A stretch of 64,000 bases of DNA. It comes from Methylotuvimicrobium sp018830325. GTDB taxonomy: Bacteria; Pseudomonadota; Gammaproteobacteria; Methylococcales; Methylomonadaceae. The DNA is taken from positions 558,001 through 622,000 of the forward strand of contig NZ_CP173170.1 in assembly GCF_044788715.1 (NCBI RefSeq). The letters run 5' to 3'. Positions 1-11,039 of this stretch are shown in pieces. Numbering within the stretch: the stretch's first letter is position 1; every line of letters starts with the position of its first letter. The notes beneath the pieces are model-generated. The model worked only from the letters and a program-made list of their open reading frames with translations. It made no database searches and was not told the DNA's origin. The position numbers and the translations under genes were made by a program.

Positions 1-1102
1 GATAGATTCCACCCAGAATTACCGGCTGTTTTGCGCCGGTAACCGACATAAGGTTGCCGGGCAGGCTATTCATGGTCTGTCTGGCTAACCAAGCAAAAGC
101 GATTGCCTCTACATGATCGGGATGTAAATGATGATCTTCGGTCGATAATACGGGGCAATTCAAAGCGTCTTGCAGTTTTTCCAACAAATAGCTATTACGC
201 GCGCCGCCGCCACAAACTAATACCTTGTCGGTACTAGGAGCATAATCGCGGATAGCGTCGCAAATGGTTTCTGCTGTTAATAGGCATAAGCATGCCTGGA
301 CATCTTCCGGTTTTTGTTCCGATAACTCGTGTAGGTGTCTAGTTAGCCAGCCCAGTGAAAAATATTCTTTTCCGGTGCTTTTAGGTGCAGTGCTCTTAAA
401 ATAAGTGTCGGCTTTTAGTATCGATAGCAGATGCTTATTGACTTGACCTGTTCTGGCCCAGTCTCCGTTATAGTCGAAATGACTTCCTTGATGTTTTTTT
501 ATCCAGGTATCCATTAATGTATTACCGGGTCCGGTATCGAAACCTATGACCGGTTTCGATGAGTCTTTGGGTAAAATCGTTATATTGGCAATGCCGCCGA
601 TATTGGCGATTACTCGGTTTTCCTTTGGGCAGCCGAATAAAGTTTGGTGGAAAGCCGGAACGAGTGGCGCGCCTTGTCCTCCGGCAGCTATATCGCGACG
701 GCGAAAATCGGCTACGGTAGTAATCCCTGTGAGTTGTGCGATGATGTTGGGATCGCCGATTTGTAAACAAAAAGGGGTGGGTAGCTCTGGTGCATGGAAA
801 AGGGTGTGACCGTGACTGCCGATTGCAGTAATATCCGAAGCAGAGAAGCCGGCCTTAGCGATTAGGCTCTGTGCACTTTGTGCGAATAAACTGCCCAGTT
901 GTGTATCAAGCTTGCCGATATTTTTTAGCAGAACAGGATGATCGGAAGAAGTAATTTTAGTCAGCTCGCTTCTGATCCGGTCAGGAAAAGGGTGATATTC
1001 GAAGTCGATGAACTCAGGATGGCCGCTACTAAAATCGACAAGACCAGCATCGATACCGTCGATGCTGGTCCCGGACATTAAACCAATATAGAGTTCGGTC
1101 AT
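1..1102 (-). CDS. anmK: Anhydro-N-acetylmuramic acid kinase (3' end cut by window)
   Basis: Cytosolic kinase of peptidoglycan recycling: opens the 1,6-anhydro ring of anhMurNAc and phosphorylates it to MurNAc-6-P. Translation from the ATG at 1102 gives MTELYIGLMSGTSIDGIDAG, the family's N-terminal phosphate-binding motif, then TGPGNTLMD near residue 190 and CGGGARN near residue 295. About 367 residues are visible and the family is about 370, so only the last few residues are lost. The M23 peptidase ends 17 bp upstream on the same strand, and the tyrS / M23 peptidase / anmK neighbourhood is common in gammaproteobacteria such as Pseudomonas. nagZ and amgK-murU, other recycling genes, lie elsewhere in the window. 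Confidence 0.95.
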   Translation of the reverse strand, partial: MTELYIGLMSGTSIDGIDAGLVDFSSGHPEFIDFEYHPFPDRIRSELTKITSSDHPVLLKNIGKLDTQLGSLFAQSAQSLIAKAGFSASDITAIGSHGHTLFHAPELPTPFCLQIGDPNIIAQLTGITTVADFRRRDIAAGGQGAPLVPAFHQTLFGCPKENRVIANIGGIANITILPKDSSKPVIGFDTGPGNTLMDTWIKKHQGSHFDYNGDWARTGQVNKHLLSILKADTYFKSTAPKSTGKEYFSLGWLTRHLHELSEQKPEDVQACLCLLTAETICDAIRDYAPSTDKVLVCGGGARNSYLLEKLQDALNCPVLSTEDHHLHPDHVEAIAFAWLARQTMNSLPGNLMSVTGAKQPVILGGIY

Positions 1103-1119
1103 TGAAGTTGTGATGCCCG

Positions 1120-2427
1120 TTACTTTTGGGCAAGTAAGCTGTCTCTTGCTTGGTTCAGTTGTGCTATAAGGGGATTCGTATCGACTTTGAATTTTCCCTG
1201 CAAAGAAGGGTTGATCGGCATCGAATTAGGTAAAGCAACCGATAAAGGATCTCGATGCACACCGTTTACTCTGAATTCGTAGTGCAAATGAGGGCCACTA
1301 GCCAAGCCGGATTGACCGACATAGCCGATAATATCGCCTTGCTTAACAGTGCCGCCTTGCTTAAAGCGATTATTGAACGCCGAGAGATGGGCATAGAGGG
1401 TGCTATAACGTTTGTCGTCATGTTGAACAATGATGACGCGTCCATAGCCGTTTTGCCTGCCTAAAAATTGAATTTTTCCATCACCGGTCACTTTTACCGG
1501 AGTTCCGGTCTTAGCTGCATAATCAACACCTTTATGGGCGCGGATTCTATTTAAGATGGGGTGTTTGCGCTTTAAATTAAAAGGCGAGCTGATACGGATG
1601 AAGTCGACCGGTGTCCTTATAAAGGCTTTACGTAAGCCTTCGCCATTAGGTCGGTAATAATGCGCGGATCCGGAATTGTCTTGAAAACGGACGGCCCGAT
1701 AAACTTTGCCATGATTATTGAATTCGGCGGCAAGAATATTGCCGGAACCGACTTCTTCGCCTTCCGCAATATGTTTTTCATATACGACCGAAAAGGTATC
1801 GTTTTTTTTGATGTCTAATGCAAAGTCGATATCGAAAGCAAAGATATTGGCGAGTTGTAGTATCAATTTGTCGCTCAGCCCTGCTCGCTTTCCATCGTAG
1901 AACAAAGAGTTGTGAATAGTGCCGACGGTGCTGACAGTTGTTGTTTCGATGGCTTTACTCGAAATCTCGACATTGAATGTGTCGTTTTCGCGTACAGCTT
2001 TGACGGTTTCAATTGGGCTTTTCTGGTACGAAATTTCGGTCAGTTCACCGCTCTGTGTCGTTTTGACTTGAAGTGTTTTGCCGGACGAAATCATTGCAAA
2101 CTCACGGCCTGCTTCGTTGGCATGAATGATCTGATGTAGATCGGATTTATTTAGGTGAAGTTTGGAAAAGATCGTCGAAAGATTTTCGCCTCTCTCGATG
2201 ATATGTTCGATTGACCTGAAATCCGATGATTTGCCGAGATCGTCGAATTTAAACGCGAACTGATCGTTAAACGGATTATTCGATCCGATTAAAAAAGCAT
2301 TATTGGTAAAGACGTTGATGTCGGCCGATCTGACTTTACTTTCAGGAGTGATAAGTGCATAACTAGCACTTGCAACGACAGCGGAGCTGATTCCTAAAAA
2401 CAGGGATTTATAAATTCTATTTTTCAC
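1120..2427 (-). CDS. M23 family murein DD-endopeptidase (MepM/OapA-like)
   Basis: Predicted envelope Zn-dependent endopeptidase that cleaves peptide cross-links of murein. The 435-residue product begins with a basic N-terminus and one hydrophobic segment (signal or membrane anchor, residues about 9-27). An OapA/LysM-like region follows (ERGENLSTIFSKL, about 79-135). The C-terminal peptidase_M23 domain keeps HKGVD (about residue 298) and HLHYEF (about 380), the metal and catalytic motifs, so it should be active. It is divergent from tyrS (147-bp gap) and is followed by anmK 17 bp downstream, probably one transcript. Assignment to MepM rather than another M23 paralogue rests on architecture and neighbourhood. 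Confidence 0.9.
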   Translation of the reverse strand: MKNRIYKSLFLGISSAVVASASYALITPESKVRSADINVFTNNAFLIGSNNPFNDQFAFKFDDLGKSSDFRSIEHIIERGENLSTIFSKLHLNKSDLHQIIHANEAGREFAMISSGKTLQVKTTQSGELTEISYQKSPIETVKAVRENDTFNVEISSKAIETTTVSTVGTIHNSLFYDGKRAGLSDKLILQLANIFAFDIDFALDIKKNDTFSVVYEKHIAEGEEVGSGNILAAEFNNHGKVYRAVRFQDNSGSAHYYRPNGEGLRKAFIRTPVDFIRISSPFNLKRKHPILNRIRAHKGVDYAAKTGTPVKVTGDGKIQFLGRQNGYGRVIIVQHDDKRYSTLYAHLSAFNNRFKQGGTVKQGDIIGYVGQSGLASGPHLHYEFRVNGVHRDPLSVALPNSMPINPSLQGKFKVDTNPLIAQLNQARDSLLAQK

Positions 2428-2574
2428 GGGTCTTTATGCGATAGTGGAAGTGTTCAGTAAAGTTGGGATGAGAAGTAGTTTATCTGTAATTATAGCTGAT
2501 ATACTGTGAATATTTTGCCACGTCAATGCAACAGTATTACAGTTAGATTAATGTTTTCTTAAAAGGAGGCTAAA

Positions 2575-3768
2575 TTGCAAGATCAATTGAAGTATCTTTC
2601 CAGAGGAGCCGAGGAGATTCTGGTTGAGTCTGAGTTGAAGAAAAAACTGGCGGAAGGGCGTCCGCTCAGAATCAAAGCGGGTTTTGATCCAACTGCTCCC
2701 GATTTGCATCTTGGACATACCGTGCTGATCAATAAATTAAGACAGTTTCAAGACTGCGGACATGAAGTCTTGTTCTTGATTGGCGATTTTACAGGCATGA
2801 TTGGAGATCCGACTGGAAAGAACGTGACTCGCAAGCCTCTGACGCGTGATGAAGTCATTGAAAATGCCAAGACATACGAGGAGCAGGTTTTTAAGATACT
2901 TGATCCTTCCAAGACTTTGGTCTTATTCAATTCAAGCTGGATGAATGCAATGACCCCGGCTGAATTGATTCAATTGGCCGCAAAACATACCGTGGCAAGA
3001 ATGCTCGAAAGAGATGATTTCAGTAAGCGCTATAAAGGCGGGCAACCGATTGCGATACATGAGTTTTTATATCCATTAATACAGGGATATGATTCGGTTG
3101 CGATGAAGGCCGATGTCGAATTGGGCGGCACCGATCAAAAATTCAATCTGTTGGTTGGAAGGCAGTTGCAGGAAATATATGAGCAAAAACCTCAGGTCGT
3201 CATGACTATGCCTATCTTGGAAGGCTTGGATGGTGTTCAAAAAATGTCCAAATCACTCAATAATTATATAGGTGTCGCGGATGCGCCGGATGAGATGTTT
3301 GGAAAAATTATGTCCATTTCCGATGAACTGATGTGGCGCTATTTCGAGTTATTGAGCTTCAGGCCAATCGAAGAAATCAATCGTTGGCGGTGGCAATGTC
3401 AGGAAGGCGCGAATCCGAAAGACTGTAAAGTTAGCTTGGCCCAAGAAATCATTGAAAGATTCCATAGTTCATCAGCGGCGCAAAAGGCCCTGGAAAATTT
3501 CGAAGCTAGATTTCAAAAAGGACAGATGCCGGAAGAAATGGATGAGTTAACTCTTGCTTCGATTGAGCAAGGATATCCGATTGCCAATCTATTAAAGGAC
3601 GCGGGCTTGACTGGGAGTACATCGGAATCTTTGCGTATGATTAAGCAGGGTGCAGTTAAGATAGACGGTGAAAAGGTGTCGGATAATAAATTGCATGTAG
3701 CAAAAGGGTCTGAGCATGTTTATCAGGTGGGTAAAAGAAAGTTTGCGAGAGTCAAAATAGCTAGTTAA
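2575..3768 (+). CDS. tyrS: Tyrosyl-tRNA synthetase
   Basis: Charges tRNA-Tyr with tyrosine. The 397-residue protein has the class I signature as HLGH (residues 45-48), the KMSKS loop at about 223-227, and a C-terminal S4 RNA-binding domain (about 335-397). The length and the short form fit the TyrS type found in many Pseudomonas-like proteobacteria. The start is a TTG at 2575, chosen because a strong AAAAGGAGG lies just upstream and no ATG fits better. The rRNA operon promoters begin about 70 bp after the stop. Confidence 0.97.
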   Translation: MQDQLKYLSRGAEEILVESELKKKLAEGRPLRIKAGFDPTAPDLHLGHTVLINKLRQFQDCGHEVLFLIGDFTGMIGDPTGKNVTRKPLTRDEVIENAKTYEEQVFKILDPSKTLVLFNSSWMNAMTPAELIQLAAKHTVARMLERDDFSKRYKGGQPIAIHEFLYPLIQGYDSVAMKADVELGGTDQKFNLLVGRQLQEIYEQKPQVVMTMPILEGLDGVQKMSKSLNNYIGVADAPDEMFGKIMSISDELMWRYFELLSFRPIEEINRWRWQCQEGANPKDCKVSLAQEIIERFHSSSAAQKALENFEARFQKGQMPEEMDELTLASIEQGYPIANLLKDAGLTGSTSESLRMIKQGAVKIDGEKVSDNKLHVAKGSEHVYQVGKRKFARVKIAS

Positions 3769-3835
3769 ATAGAGAGTTAGAGTTTAGTGAAGGCAGGAGG
3801 GTATCTTTAATTTGTAAAAGAAGGAAAATAAATTC

Positions 3836-3863
3836 TTGACGAGTTGAGAAGGTGCTGTATAAT
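3836..3863 (+). promoter_or_regulatory. rRNA operon promoter P1
   Basis: TTGACG (3836-3841) and TATAAT (3858-3863) are separated by 16 bp, a near-consensus sigma-70 promoter upstream of the 16S gene. GC-rich sequence follows the -10, as in stringently controlled rRNA promoters. Confidence 0.8.
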
Positions 3864-3921
3864 GCTCGTCTTTCCCGCCGCGAAGCAGCGGAATGACGGG
3901 GAAAGAGATTGAAAATAAAGT

Positions 3922-3949
3922 TTGACATTGAGTTTAGCCTCTGTATAAT
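3922..3949 (+). promoter_or_regulatory. rRNA operon promoter P2
   Basis: A perfect TTGACA (3922-3927) and TATAAT (3944-3949) with a 16-bp spacer form a second tandem promoter, 86 bp after P1, followed by a GC-rich GGCGGGC stretch. Tandem P1/P2 is the usual arrangement for rrn operons. Confidence 0.82.
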
Positions 3950-3981
3950 AGGCGGGCTCAACGGGAGAGAAAGTTCTTCCA

Positions 3982-3993
3982 GCTCTTTAACAA
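3982..3993 (+). promoter_or_regulatory. boxA antitermination site, 16S leader
   Basis: GCTCTTTAACAA matches the rrn boxA consensus (NusB/NusE-dependent antitermination). It is repeated exactly before the 23S gene at 6047. Confidence 0.8.
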
Positions 3994-3996
3994 GCA

Positions 3997-4030
3997 GATC
4001 AAAATAATTTGTGTGGGTGCTTGTGGCGAA
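3997..4030 (+). other. 5' arm of the 16S processing stem
   Basis: This stretch (GATCAAAATAATTTGT...) is complementary to 5698-5732 (...ACAAATTATTTTGATC) downstream of 16S. The two arms would pair around 16S in the precursor and form the usual RNase III processing stem. Confidence 0.75.
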
Positions 4031-4147
4031 TAGCTTAGCGGTTAAAGCTATTCGACGCAAGAACAACACGTTAATTCAAGCAGTTTACGTTTAATTCTTA
4101 GTCGAGCCAAGATTGGTGACTGATCTTATTTAGTCACAAACCATATT

Positions 4148-5682
<1,535 letters not shown>

Positions 5683-5749
5683 CAAAGACAGCAAGCGTTC
5701 GTCATAAGTACCCACAACAAATTATTTTGATCGAAGACGTCACGAGCCT

Positions 5750-5826
<77 letters not shown>

Positions 5827-5897
5827 ACGCGGCGCAAGCCTAGAAGCGGAAGGACCACCCGTCAAGCTAGCAGTGTTTAGTTTGCACGAACCCCAAA

Positions 5898-5973
5898 GGG
5901 GCCATAGCTCAGCTGGGAGAGCGCCTGCCTTGCACGCAGGAGGTCGGGAGTTCGATCCTCCCTGGCTCCACCA
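5898..5973 (+). tRNA. alaT: tRNA-Ala (TGC)
   Basis: A 76-nt cloverleaf with acceptor GGGGCCA/TGGCTCC, anticodon loop CTTGCAC (anticodon TGC), GAGTTCGATCC T arm and encoded CCA. Its CCA is also the first three bases of a 15-bp inverted repeat that follows directly. Confidence 0.97.
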
Positions 5974-6023
5974 ATGCTATACAGTTTTAACGGCGAAGGC
6001 CTAGCAAGACTGTATAGCATTGG
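5971..6023 (+). repeat. Hairpin abutting the tRNA-Ala 3' end
   Basis: CCAATGCTATACAGT (5971-5985) and ACTGTATAGCATTGG (6009-6023) are a perfect 15-bp inverted repeat with a 23-nt loop. It starts within the tRNA CCA, so it probably acts in precursor processing. Confidence 0.7.
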
Positions 6024-6046
6024 TGACGGAAACAACGTCAGTAATA

Positions 6047-6058
6047 GCTCTTTAACAA
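6047..6058 (+). promoter_or_regulatory. boxA antitermination site, 23S leader
   Basis: GCTCTTTAACAA is identical to the 16S leader boxA at 3982. The sequence just after it (GGAAATCTGTACAC, from about 6061) is complementary to GTGTACAGATTTCC at about 9808, which gives the 23S processing stem. Confidence 0.75.
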
Positions 6059-6951
6059 CTTGGAAATCTGTACACTGTAACTTCAGCGTTTAAAGCAATT
6101 TAAACCGAGAAGGTACACGAAAAACAAATTCACCGACACAGCCGGTAAAGTCAAGCTTAACAACGTTAGCGCCGCAAGGCGAAGGCGGAAGGAAAGCGAA
6201 AACGAACCGGACGTGAAGTGAATGAGTTCTCAAGCAGAAAGCGAAAATGTCAGCTGACAGATAACGCCAGCGTTCTGAGCCGAATTTAGCATGCCGAAAG
6301 GTAGTGCGAGAGCGGTCAGACTGATTGGGGTTATATGGTCAAGTGAATAAGCGCATACGGTGGATGCCTAGGCGATAAGAGGCGAAGAAGGACGTAGTAG
6401 CATGCGATAAGCCGCGGGGAGTTTGCAAACTAACTTTGATCCGCGGATTTCCGAATGGGGCAACCCAATCAGGACAACCTGATTATCCTTAAGTGAATAC
6501 ATAGCTTAAGGAGGCGAACCCGGGGAACTGAAACATCTAAGTACCCGGAGGAAAAGAAATCAACCGAGATTCCCTTAGTAGCGGCGAGCGAACGGGGACC
6601 AGCCCTTAAGTCCAGCCCCAGTTAGTGGAATGCCCTGGAAAGAGCAGCCATAGACGGTGATAGCCCAGTACACGAAAACTGGAGCTGGATGAAAACGAGT
6701 AGGACGGGGCACGTGAAACCTTGTCTGAACATGGGGGGACCATCCTCCAAGGCTAAATACTCCTTATCGACCGATAGTGAACCAGTACCGTGAGGGAAAG
6801 GCGAAAAGAACCGAGGAGATCGGAGTGAAATAGAACCTGAAACCGTATGCGTACAAGCAGTAGGAGCCCCGCACCTAAATTGTTTTGGGCGGAGACTCTT
6901 CAGCGTTAAATTAAGCATCGATGAAAACTAAACAACAGTGCCTGAATAAAG

Positions 6952-7302
6952 AATTTAGGTGCGGGGCAAGCCCCGCTAAGATGAACAAAAAATAACGTAC
7001 GAAGAGACTTGAGATCGACATGTATTACGTTTATGTAATTCAGGCGCAGACAGATAACGATAAGTTTTACCTGGGCAGTACGACCGAATTAAGGCGGCGT
7101 ATGGAACAACACAACCAAGGTAAAAATGAGTCGACGAAGACACATCAGTGGAAACTGGTGTACTACGAGGCCTATGTAACGGAATCTGCAGCGCGCGAAA
7201 GAGAGCATAAACTCAAGCAAGACGGTCGAGCCAAACGGTTCTTAATGCAGCGCATTAAGACGAGTTTAAAAACAAATTAGGGGCTTGCCCCGCACCTAAA
7301 TT
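6952..7302. repeat. 23-bp inverted repeats flanking the GIY-YIG gene
   Basis: 6952-6974 (AATTTAGGTGCGGGGCAAG then CCCC) and 7280-7302 are perfect reverse complements, 23 of 23 bases. The first 15 bases of each arm equal the outer helix-25 stem arms, so the same arm occurs four times (6867, 6952, 7288, 7374) in +,-,+,- order. Each half therefore folds as its own hairpin with a 70-71 nt loop, and the two loops share stretches such as TAAACAA and CAGTGC. Confidence 0.9.
7020..7280 (+). CDS. GIY-YIG single-domain nuclease inside 23S
   Basis: An 86-residue single GIY-YIG domain related to the UPF0213-like group. YYVYVIQ (residues 2-8) is the GIY strand, FYLGST (about 16-21) the YIG strand, LRRRMEQHNQGK follows with the conserved Arg, and WKLVYYEAYVTESAAREREHK carries the conserved C-terminal Glu/Arg/Lys positions. 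All catalytic positions look intact. The stop codon TAG (7278-7280) shares a base with the flanking inverted repeat. No strong Shine-Dalgarno precedes the ATG (GAGAT only). It would be transcribed only as part of pre-rRNA unless it has its own promoter. Whether it is expressed, or mobilises the element, is not shown by the sequence. Confidence 0.85.
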   Translation: MYYVYVIQAQTDNDKFYLGSTTELRRRMEQHNQGKNESTKTHQWKLVYYEAYVTESAAREREHKLKQDGRAKRFLMQRIKTSLKTN

Positions 7303-7879
7303 CCCAATTAGATGCGAGGTAAGTAAACAAATCACAGTGCTCAATGAAGCATTGTAGATATCCGTGCCAGAATAATTTAGGTGCGGGGTGACTGCGTACC
7401 TTTTGTATAATGGGTCAGCGACTTAATCTCAGTGGCAAGCTTAACCGACTAGGGGAGGCGTAGCGAAAGCGAGTCTGAATAGGGCGTCATAGTCGCTGGG
7501 ATTAGACCCGAAACCGGGCGATCTATCCATGACCAGGTTGAAGGTTGGGTAATACCAACTGGAGGACCGAACCGGGATCCGTTGAAAAGGATTCGGATGA
7601 GTTGTGGATCGGAGTGAAAGGCTAATCAAGCCCGGAGATAGCTGGTTCTCCTCGAAAGCTATTTAGGTAGCGCCTCGTGTATCACTGTTGGGGGTAGAGC
7701 ACTGTTTCGGCTAGGGGGTCATCTCGACTTACCAACCCGATGCAAACTCCGAATACCAACAAGTGCGAGCACGGGAGACACACGGCGGGTGATAAGGTCC
7801 GTCGTGAAAAGGGAAACAGCCCAGACCGTCAGCTAAGGTCCCCAAATCTATGCTCAGTGGGAAACGATGTGAGAAGGCC

Positions 7880-7944
<65 letters not shown>

Positions 7945-8650
7945 GAGTCGGCTTGCGCGGAAGATTCACCGGGGCTAAGCATAGTACCGAAGCTACGGAT
8001 CTTACGTAAGTAAGGTGGTAGAGGAGCGTTCTGTACGCCTGCGAAGGTCGATTGAGAAGTCGGCTGGAGGTATCAGAAGTGCGAATGCTGACATGAGTAA
8101 CGATAATGGGGGTGAAAAACCCCCACGCCGAAAACCCAAGGTTTCCTGCGCAACGCTAATCGACGCAGGGTTAGTCGGCACCTAAGGCGAGGCCGAAAGG
8201 CGTAGTCGATGGAAAACAGGTTAATATTCCTGTACCGGAGGTAACTGCGATGGGGTGACGGAGAAGGCTAGGTCAGCTGTCTGTTGGAATAGGCAGTTTA
8301 AGCGAGTAGGGAGTGGAATTAGGCAAATCCGGTTCCATAATTCTGAGACGTGACGACGAGTATCCCTTAGGGGAGACGAAGTGATTGATGCCCTGCTTCC
8401 AAGAAAAACCTCTAAGCTTCAGGTTACCTGCGGCCGTACCCTAAACCGACACAGGTGGGTGGGATGAGAATTCTAAGGCGCTTGAGAGAACTCGGGTGAA
8501 GGAACTAGGCAAAATGGTACCGTAACTTCGGGAGAAGGTACGCCCTTGTTAGGTGAAGTCCCTTGCGGATGGAGCTGAAGAGGGTAGCATTAAACTGGTG
8601 GCTGCGACTGTTTAGCAAAAACATAGCACTCTGCAAACTCGAAAGAGGAC

Positions 8651-8685
<35 letters not shown>

Positions 8686-8718
8686 TAATTGATGGGGTTA
8701 TCTCACGAGAAGCTCTTG

Positions 8719-8812
<94 letters not shown>

Positions 8813-9074
8813 CGATGGCCACACTGTCTCCACCCGAGACTCAGTGAAATTGAAATCGCTGTGAAGATGCAGTGTACCCGCGGCTAGACGGAAAGACCCC
8901 GTGAACCTTTACTATAGCTTGACACTGGACTTTGAACCTATTTGTGTAGGATAGGTGGGAGGCTGTGAAGCACCAACGCCAGTTGGTGTGGAGCCGACCT
9001 TGAAATACCACCCTGGTATGTTTGAAGTTCTAACCTAGGTCCCTTATCGGGATTGGGGACAGTGTCTGGTGGGT

Positions 9075-9117
<43 letters not shown>

Positions 9118-9238
9118 ACGAAGGTGTGCTCAGCATGGTCGGAAATCATGCGATGAGTGTAAAGGCAAAAGCACGCTTGACTGCGAGACGGACAAGTCGA
9201 GCAGGTACGAAAGTAGGTCTTAGTGATCCGGTGGTTCT

Positions 9239-9294
<56 letters not shown>

Positions 9295-9323
9295 ACCGCC
9301 CAAGAGTTCATATCGACGGCGGT

Positions 9324-9356
<33 letters not shown>

Positions 9357-9395
9357 AGGGCTGAAGCAGGTCCTAAGGGTATGGCTGTTCGCCAT

Positions 9396-9450
<55 letters not shown>

Positions 9451-9567
9451 TGCCGTGGGCGTTTGAGATTTGAGGGAAGCTGCTCCTAGTACGAGAGGAC
9501 CGGAGTGGACGAACCTCTGGTGTTCCGGTTGTCATGCCAATGGCATTGCCGGGTAGCTATGTTCGGA

Positions 9568-9603
<36 letters not shown>

Positions 9604-10019
9604 CTCCCAAGATGAGATCTCACTGGGACCGTGAGTCCCCTGAAGGGCCCTGAGAGACGATCAGGTTGATAGGTCAGGTGTGGAAGTGCAGTAATGTATG
9701 AAGCTAACTGATACTAATTGCCCGTGAGGCTTGACCATATAACACCCAATCGGTTTGCACCGACGGTGTTAAGGCCGACAATCGCTAAAGCGAGAGAACG
9801 AAAAACGTGTACAGATTTCCAAAAAAACAGGTGAAAAAAGAAAGGTTCAAGGTGAAAGGCGCAAGGCCAAAAGCTAAGCGACAGAAACCAACAACCCGAT
9901 AAAACTGAAAACACCTGAATTAAAGAGTTTTGAGTAGGCTCAACAGCAAAGCCGAATTAGGGTTAAAGAAAAAATCCTCTAACCTGGCCGCTGAAACCTT
10001 GAACCTGCTGTAACCAGTT

Positions 10020-10138
10020 TGCCTGGTGACCATAGCGAGCGTGTCCCACCCGATCCCATCCCGAACTCGGAAGTGAAACCGCTTAGCGCCGATGATAGTG
10101 TGGCACTTTGCCATGTGAAAGTAGGGAATTGCCAGGCG
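10020..10138 (+). rRNA. rrf: 5S ribosomal RNA
   Basis: TGCCTGGTGACCATAGCG at the start pairs with CGCCAGGCA-like GCCAGGCG at the end. The conserved CCGAACTCGGAAGTGAAAC loop lies in the middle. Length is about 119 nt. A 280-nt spacer separates it from 23S. Confidence 0.95.
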
Positions 10139-10146
10139 CTTATCCC

Positions 10147-10184
10147 AAAAGCCCGTGTTGATCACTCAACACGGGCTTTTTTTT
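10147..10184 (+). terminator. Rho-independent terminator of the rRNA operon
   Basis: GCCCGTGTTG/CAACACGGGC is a 10-bp perfect stem with a 6-nt loop, preceded by AAAA and followed by eight T. Confidence 0.93.
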
Positions 10185-10690
10185 GCTCTAAGGTTTTGCA
10201 AAAGGATGGCATCCATTAGGTACGCGTAGCGTACCCTACAATCTATTTTGAATAGTTAAGTGCTTCCGGGGCCGGAAGTAGTGAGTGGTCGTTGTTTCGT
10301 TCAGAAATAAATGAATGTATACCTGTACCTGAAGACCTCATAGACATCGCATGAAATTCAGCATCAAGGACCCCTTGGCGGAGCTTAATGCTTTGAATGT
10401 TAATTAAGTAACATTCAATTATATTTGCTTATAAAAAGTCATAAATTTGCTAAAGTTAGATCATTGTTATAAAGTTAAATCACAGAAGGAATGCTATGCA
10501 GCTCTTTAATTAAATTGCGCTAAGGTATGTCTGTTCTTTCGCGGATTCAACAATCAAAATCTAAAGTTAAAGGGGTGTGGTGTCATTAAGATGTAATATA
10601 AGTTTCTTTTAATTATGTCGGGTTAAAGTTGTAATTAACAAAGAAAATGTTCTTGAGTGTTTTTATTTTTGTGTTGATGACACAGACCTC

Positions 10691-10852
10691 TTTTAACCCG
10701 GTCGTAACAAATGTAGTGCCTGTGGCTTAAGATACTGAATTATAATTTTTACCTAGCTAATGGAAATATGACTGGGTCGATAGGGGAATGCCGGAATATT
10801 TTTTCTACTTTTCAATATCTTATTCCCGTCGAATGTTAAAGCAGGGTAAAGT
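10691..10852. repeat. TTAACCC-ended MITE-like element, copy 1
   Basis: Left end TTTTAACCCGGTCGTAACA followed by AATGTAGTG; right end ATGTTAAAGCAGGGTAAAG. The ends are imperfect inverted repeats and match those of copies at 34979-35071 and 51715-51868. It has no coding capacity and is 162 bp long. Confidence 0.65.
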
Positions 10853-10960
10853 TATCGTTTGTATAAACCTAAAAAGAGAAGCTGGCATGTGTTGTAAACT
10901 GTTCGTGCTAAGCCGAGTCGAAGCATGAAGGATCTACAACACGTTCACCAGCTCGGAAAA

Positions 10961-11039
10961 GCCTCAAACTACCCATCACCCTTCGAGAAGTCTCTCCTGA
11001 GAGCAGTCAAAGGGTTCAGAGCGAACGGTAGTTTGAGGC
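10961..11039. repeat. 79-bp palindromic repeat
   Basis: Perfect 13-bp terminal inverted repeat GCCTCAAACTACC (10961-10973) / GGTAGTTTGAGGC (11027-11039). The interior has CACCCTTCGAGAAG and GGGTTCAGAGCGAAC, reminiscent of dispersed intergenic palindromes with CTTCGA/TCGAAG cores. The preceding 70 bp contain similar words (GAGTCGAAGCATGAAGGA). Confidence 0.6.

Larger units (their letters stand above)
6867..7388 (+). mobile_element. Intervening sequence in 23S helix 25, with GIY-YIG gene
   Basis: A 522-bp insertion in the helix-25 loop of 23S rRNA. Its outer ends CCCCGCACCTAAATT (6867-6881) and AATTTAGGTGCGGGG (7374-7388) form a 15-bp stem extending helix 25. Inside are a second inverted pair and a GIY-YIG open reading frame. 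The flanking rRNA is normal (GCAGTAGGAG before, TGACTGCGTACC after). Helix 25 is a known site for intervening sequences, which RNase III removes leaving fragmented rRNA. The ORFs previously associated with such sequences are mostly the four-helix S23 family, so a GIY-YIG ORF appears unusual. No group I or II intron core was recognised. Confidence 0.9.

Noticed and set aside
6867..7388. Group I or group II intron in 23S
   Set aside because: No intron core elements were recognised, the position is helix 25 and the ends simply extend that hairpin, which fits an intervening sequence rather than a splicing intron.
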